This document shows, one piece after another, positions 6,189 through 9,562 of a stretch of DNA of 9,562 nucleotides. The notes under the pieces are model-generated. The model was not told the DNA's origin. It saw only the letters and a list, made by a program, of their open reading frames with translations, and did no database searches. Each line of letters begins with the position of its first letter. Position 1 is the first letter of the stretch. The stretch is from Maribacter sp. (GTDB lineage: Bacteria > Bacteroidota > Bacteroidia > Flavobacteriales > Flavobacteriaceae), in NCBI GenBank assembly GCA_003232155.1, contig QILY01000202.1:1-9562 (forward strand), in the 5' to 3' direction. Made by a program: the position numbers and the translations under genes.

Positions 6189-6244
6189 CGCCCAGTTTTA
6201 CAGATGGTTCTGTATTACATTACAACAAAGAAAAGTATTCAATA

Positions 6245-6412
6245 ATGCCAGGTCAAAAGAGAACATATCAGCCATCAAAGCGGAAAAGAAAGAATAAACA
6301 TGGTTTTAGAGAGCGTATGGCTTCTGTAAGTGGAAGAAAGGTTCTTGCTAGAAGAAGAGCTAAGGGAAGAAAAAAATTAACTGTATCTTCAGAACCGAGA
6401 CACAAAAAATAA
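6245..6412 (+). CDS. rpmH: 50S ribosomal protein L34 (bL34)
   Basis: This small, very basic protein is buried in the rRNA of the large subunit. The 55 residues contain the whole L34 signature: KRTYQPSKRKRKNKHGFRER (5-24), then MASVSGRKVLARRRAKGRKK (25-44), then LTVS. The SSEPRHKK tail extends beyond the E. coli protein (46 residues) and is usual in Bacteroidetes. I chose the ATG at 6245 (MPGQKRTYQP). The frame stays open upstream to a TTG at 6149, but that stretch covers the promoter (6158-6188) and matches nothing in L34, so the longer reading is wrong. In many bacteria rpmH lies in a dnaA-rpmH-rnpA cluster. Here it stands alone, with its own promoter and a hairpin terminator before carB. 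Confidence 0.96.
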   Translation: MPGQKRTYQPSKRKRKNKHGFRERMASVSGRKVLARRRAKGRKKLTVSSEPRHKK

Positions 6413-6435
6413 ATGATTGATATTTTTAAAATATT

Positions 6436-6472
6436 AAAGGTGTTACTTTTTTGAAAGTAGCACCTTTTTTTT
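6436..6472 (+). terminator. Rho-independent terminator after rpmH
   Basis: AAAGGTGTTACTTT (6436-6449) pairs with AAAGTAGCACCTTT (6454-6467) through a 14-bp stem that includes one G-U pair, around a TTTG loop. A run of eight T follows (6465-6472, the first three shared with the stem). It lies 23 bases past the rpmH stop and separates rpmH from carB. Confidence 0.92.
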
Positions 6473-6488
6473 GTGCTGAATTTTGATT

Positions 6489-6518
6489 TCAGTACTTAGT
6501 TAAATTAATTGTCAGTAC
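6489..6518. repeat. Direct repeat TCAGTAC upstream of carB
   Basis: TCAGTAC occurs at 6489-6495 and 6512-6518, 23 bases apart start to start, which is roughly two helical turns. The second copy ends 17 bases before the carB ATG. It could be a regulator site in the carB control region or chance. I find no clear promoter of the TTTG/TAnnTTTG type here. Confidence 0.3.
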
Positions 6519-6535
6519 ACTAAATAAAAGAGAAA

Positions 6536-9388
6536 ATGCCGAAAAGAAAAGACTTACAATCCATTTTAATTATAGGTTCAGGTCCTATAGTTATTGGCCA
6601 AGCATGTGAATTTGATTATGCAGGTTCACAATCATTACGTTCATTGCGTGAAGATGGTATTGAGACCATATTGATAAATAGCAATCCAGCTACTATCATG
6701 ACGGATCCTACAATGGCCGATTATGTGTATTTGAAACCATTGACTACTAAGTCGATTATTGAAATACTAAAAGAGCACCCTCAAATAGATGCTGTTTTGC
6801 CTACTATGGGTGGTCAGACCGCTTTAAATTTATGTATTGAGGCTGATGAGAAAGGTATTTGGAAAGATTTTGAAATTGATATGATCGGTGTTGATATCGA
6901 TGCGATTAATGTAACAGAAGATAGAGAGAAATTTCGCGAACTGATGTTGAAAATTGGTGTTGGCATGGCACCGCAAGCAACTGCGACCTCATTTTTAAAG
7001 GGAAAAGAAATCGCCCAAGAGTTCGGCTTTCCATTAGTGATTAGAGCTTCTTATACTTTGGGTGGAGATGGGGCCTCTATTGTTTATGATCCAAAAGATT
7101 TTGATGAGCTTTTAAGCCGTGGGTTAGAAATTTCTCCAATTCACGAAGTAATGATCGACAAAGCCATGATGGGCTGGAAGGAATATGAACTTGAACTGCT
7201 TCGCGATAAAAATGATAATGTCGTTATTATCTGTGCCATTGAAAATATGGATCCGATGGGAATTCATACCGGAGATTCAATAACAGTAGCACCCACCATG
7301 ACACTTTCTGATAAGACCTATCAAAAAATGCGTGACCTGGCCATTCATATGATGCGTAGTATCGGTGATTTTGAAGGTGGATGTAATGTGCAGTTTGCTG
7401 TTAGCCCAGATGAAAAAGAAGATATTATTGCTATTGAAATTAATCCAAGGGTATCTAGGTCTTCAGCATTAGCTTCAAAAGCAACAGGATACCCTATTGC
7501 TAAAATAGCAACAAAATTGGCCATTGGTTATTCTTTAGATGAATTGGATAATCAGATAACAAAGTCAACATCGGCCTTGTTTGAGCCTACTTTAGACTAT
7601 GTGATTGTTAAGATCCCACGATGGAACTTTGATAAGTTCGAAGGCTCTGACAGAACTTTGGGCCTTCAAATGAAATCAGTTGGAGAAGTGATGGGTATAG
7701 GCCGTTCTTTCCAAGAAGCTTTGCACAAAGCAACACAATCGCTCGAAATCAGAAGAAATGGCTTAGGTGCTGACGGAAAAGGATATAAAAATTACGAGCA
7801 GATTATTAGTAAACTTACCATTCCTAGTTGGGACCGTGTATTTGTAATTTATGATGCCGTACAAATGGGTATTCCGTTAAGTAGAATACATGAGATTACC
7901 AAGATTGATATGTGGTTCTTAAAACAATACGAAGAATTACATGAATTAGAAAAAGAGATTTCAAAATATACCGTAGCTAACTTATCAAAAGATTTGTTGT
8001 TAGAAGCCAAACAAAAAGGTTTTGCTGACAGACAGATAGCCCATATGCTTGATTGTTATGAAAGCGAGGTGTATAATAAACGAACTGAGTTAAATATTAA
8101 TCGTATTTATAAGTTGGTAGATACCTGTGCTGCCGAGTTTAAAGCGATGACACCATATTACTATTCTACTTTTGAAGCTGAGGTTGAAACGGCAGATGGG
8201 GAACGTTATGTAGCCAATGATAGTATTGTTACCGACAAAAAGAAAATTGTGGTCTTAGGCTCAGGGCCCAACCGAATAGGGCAAGGTATTGAGTTTGATT
8301 ATTGCTGTGTTCATGGAATACTGGCAGCAGCAGAGTGCGGTTATGAAACCATTATGATCAACTGTAACCCAGAAACAGTTTCTACCGATTTTGATACAGC
8401 TGACAAACTATATTTTGAGCCTATTTTTTGGGAACATATTTATGATATCATCCGTCATGAAAAACCCGAAGGTGTAATTGTGCAGTTAGGTGGACAAACA
8501 GCATTAAAACTAGCTGAGAAATTATCAAAATACGGTATAAAGATTATTGGCACTAGTTACGAAGCCCTTGATTTAGCAGAAGATAGGGGTAGTTTTTCTA
8601 AACTTTTACAAGATAATGACATTCCGTTTCCGCAGTTTGGCGTGGCAGAAACAGCAGATGAAGCATTGATGCTTTCTGACGAATTAGATTTTCCTTTATT
8701 AGTAAGGCCTTCCTATGTTTTAGGTGGGCAAGGAATGAAAATTGTCATTAATAAAGAGGAATTAGAACAACATGTGGTAGACCTATTATATAAAATTCCG
8801 AACAACAAATTATTATTAGATCATTATTTAGATGGAGCCATTGAAGCAGAGGCTGATGCCATTTGTGATGGTAAAGATGTATACATTATTGGTATAATGG
8901 AGCATATTGAACCTTGTGGTATTCACTCAGGTGATTCAAACGCCTTGCTTCCTCCTTTTAATTTAGGTGAATTTGTAATGCAACAAATAAAAGACCATAC
9001 CAAAAAGATAGCCCTAGCATTAAATACAGTGGGTCTTATAAACGTACAATTTGCCATCAAAGATGATATGGTATATATTATTGAAGCGAACCCCAGAGCG
9101 TCGCGTACCGTTCCTTTTATTGCAAAAGCCTATAAAGAGCCTTATGTGAATTATGCTACTAAGGTAATGCTGGGGGAAAAAAGAGTAAAAGATTTCGACT
9201 TTAAGCCAGAGTTAGAAGGTTATGCCATTAAACAACCCGTTTTCTCTTTCAATAAATTTCCTAATGTAAATAAGAATCTAGGTCCTGAAATGAAGAGTAC
9301 CGGAGAGAGTATCTTATTTATTGATAGTTTAAAAGATGATGAGTTTTACAATTTGTACGCTCGCCGTAAAATGTACTTATCGAAGTAA
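6536..9388 (+). CDS. carB: Carbamoyl phosphate synthase large subunit, lacking the C-terminal allosteric domain
   Basis: It makes carbamoyl phosphate from bicarbonate, two ATP and ammonia channelled from the small subunit (CarA, not in this window), feeding pyrimidine and arginine synthesis in the cytoplasm. The 950 residues contain the two homologous synthetase halves. The first starts with IIGSGPIVIGQACEFDYAG (12-30), has MGGQTALNL and, near 170-180, RASYTLGGDGAS, and ends with EINPRVSRSSALASKATG (about 300-317). An oligomerisation region follows (about 400-560). The second half starts with VLGSGPNRIGQGIEFDYC (about 573-590), has LGGQTALKLAEKL, RPSYVLGGQGM (about 723-733) and EANPRASRTVPFIAKA (about 849-864). 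E. coli CarB has 1073 residues with a final MGS-like domain of about 137 that binds UMP, ornithine and IMP. Here the protein stops (YNLYARRKMYLSK) at the point equivalent to E. coli residue 936. The stop is clean and I see no remnant of that domain after it. The ATG follows an A-rich leader. Confidence 0.95.
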   Translation: MPKRKDLQSILIIGSGPIVIGQACEFDYAGSQSLRSLREDGIETILINSNPATIMTDPTMADYVYLKPLTTKSIIEILKEHPQIDAVLPTMGGQTALNLCIEADEKGIWKDFEIDMIGVDIDAINVTEDREKFRELMLKIGVGMAPQATATSFLKGKEIAQEFGFPLVIRASYTLGGDGASIVYDPKDFDELLSRGLEISPIHEVMIDKAMMGWKEYELELLRDKNDNVVIICAIENMDPMGIHTGDSITVAPTMTLSDKTYQKMRDLAIHMMRSIGDFEGGCNVQFAVSPDEKEDIIAIEINPRVSRSSALASKATGYPIAKIATKLAIGYSLDELDNQITKSTSALFEPTLDYVIVKIPRWNFDKFEGSDRTLGLQMKSVGEVMGIGRSFQEALHKATQSLEIRRNGLGADGKGYKNYEQIISKLTIPSWDRVFVIYDAVQMGIPLSRIHEITKIDMWFLKQYEELHELEKEISKYTVANLSKDLLLEAKQKGFADRQIAHMLDCYESEVYNKRTELNINRIYKLVDTCAAEFKAMTPYYYSTFEAEVETADGERYVANDSIVTDKKKIVVLGSGPNRIGQGIEFDYCCVHGILAAAECGYETIMINCNPETVSTDFDTADKLYFEPIFWEHIYDIIRHEKPEGVIVQLGGQTALKLAEKLSKYGIKIIGTSYEALDLAEDRGSFSKLLQDNDIPFPQFGVAETADEALMLSDELDFPLLVRPSYVLGGQGMKIVINKEELEQHVVDLLYKIPNNKLLLDHYLDGAIEAEADAICDGKDVYIIGIMEHIEPCGIHSGDSNALLPPFNLGEFVMQQIKDHTKKIALALNTVGLINVQFAIKDDMVYIIEANPRASRTVPFIAKAYKEPYVNYATKVMLGEKRVKDFDFKPELEGYAIKQPVFSFNKFPNVNKNLGPEMKSTGESILFIDSLKDDEFYNLYARRKMYLSK

Positions 9389-9420
9389 GATCTAAATATT
9401 TTAGAGGTACCCTTTAGAAG

Positions 9421-9453
9421 CACCTTCTTTCAGACTAAGGGAGGTGACTTTTG
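9421..9453 (+). terminator. Possible weak terminator after carB
   Basis: CACCTTCTTT (9421-9430) pairs with AAGGGAGGTG (9437-9446) in a 10-bp stem with two G-U pairs and a six-base loop (CAGACT). It is followed by ACTTTTGGCTTTTC rather than a clean T-run. An alternative pairing of CCCTTTAG (9410-9417) with CTAAGGG (9435-9441) overlaps it, so the structure is uncertain. The remaining bases to the window end hold no gene that I can see. Confidence 0.5.
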
Positions 9454-9529
9454 GCTTTTCATAACGAAAACCCGTGAATAATTCCATCTAACTAAAACCA
9501 TAATCATCTAATAACAAGCTTCTTACTAT

Positions 9530-9561
9530 TTTGTAAAGTTAGCTGTTTTATGCTACTTTTT
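9530..9561 (+). promoter_or_regulatory. Possible promoter for a gene beyond the window
   Basis: TTTG at 9530-9533 is followed after 20 bases by TACTTTTT at 9554-9561, matching the -7 pattern except for its last base. The window ends before any gene, so this may drive a downstream gene on the plus strand or may be chance in AT-rich DNA. Confidence 0.25.
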
Positions 9562-9562
9562 T

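Noticed and set aside
6149..6244. 32-residue N-terminal extension of rpmH from a TTG
   Set aside because: It spans the -33/-7 promoter boxes and the predicted transcription start, and has no similarity to L34, which begins properly at the ATG of 6245.
1..9562. A defence, mobile or other novel multi-gene system
   Set aside because: No transposase, integrase, terminal repeats, repeat-spacer array, toxin-antitoxin pair or gene cluster with such functions is visible. The genes are mostly housekeeping and in separate transcription units.

Overview
The window looks like a chromosomal stretch from a member of the Bacteroidetes, most likely a marine Flavobacteriaceae (Maribacter/Zobellia-like). The DNA is AT-rich. 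Start codons are preceded by A-rich leaders rather than Shine-Dalgarno motifs. Several promoters match the Bacteroidetes sigma-ABfr pattern (TTTG, about 19 bases, TAnnTTTG), most clearly upstream of rpmH. The proteins also point this way: a cysteine-free type B L31, the alternative Bacteroidetes GlmU-like enzyme, an L34 with an extended C-terminus, and a 950-residue CarB without the usual C-terminal regulatory domain. Family assignments rest on recalled family features, because no search could be run.

Layout, left to right. Plus strand: rpmE2 (bL31 type B) with a strong GC-rich terminator, a bifunctional GlmU-like UDP-GlcNAc synthesis protein, and mtaB (tRNA ms2t6A methylthiotransferase) ending in a terminator. 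Minus strand: a small GNAT-family acetyltransferase broken by what looks like a deletion of about 19 bp. Plus strand: an alpha/beta hydrolase, then a secreted or membrane-anchored lytic transglycosylase with its own promoter. Minus strand, converging on the transglycosylase: a two-gene unit made of a decayed secreted DUF6263-like gene and a membrane-anchored DUF2892/TPR-like protein. Plus strand: rpmH (bL34) from a near-consensus promoter, then carB (carbamoyl phosphate synthase large subunit), which has a possible weak terminator.

The intact genes are mostly housekeeping: ribosomal proteins L31 and L34, tRNA modification, amino-sugar nucleotide supply for the cell wall, peptidoglycan remodelling, and carbamoyl phosphate for pyrimidines and arginine. 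They form mostly single-gene transcription units separated by hairpin terminators. They do not form one pathway, and no mobile element, CRISPR array, tRNA or rRNA is visible.

I do not see evidence for a new multi-gene system. The most informative observations are two genes caught in decay. One is the GNAT gene. The other is a DUF6263-like secreted protein that appears to have lost its middle and also carries an 8-T frameshift in its signal peptide, while still sitting 1 bp upstream of an intact gene. Further points are the CarB that ends where the allosteric domain should begin, the GlmU-like enzyme with a canonical acetyltransferase histidine but an aberrant nucleotidyltransferase loop, and a perfect inverted repeat in a divergent intergenic region.
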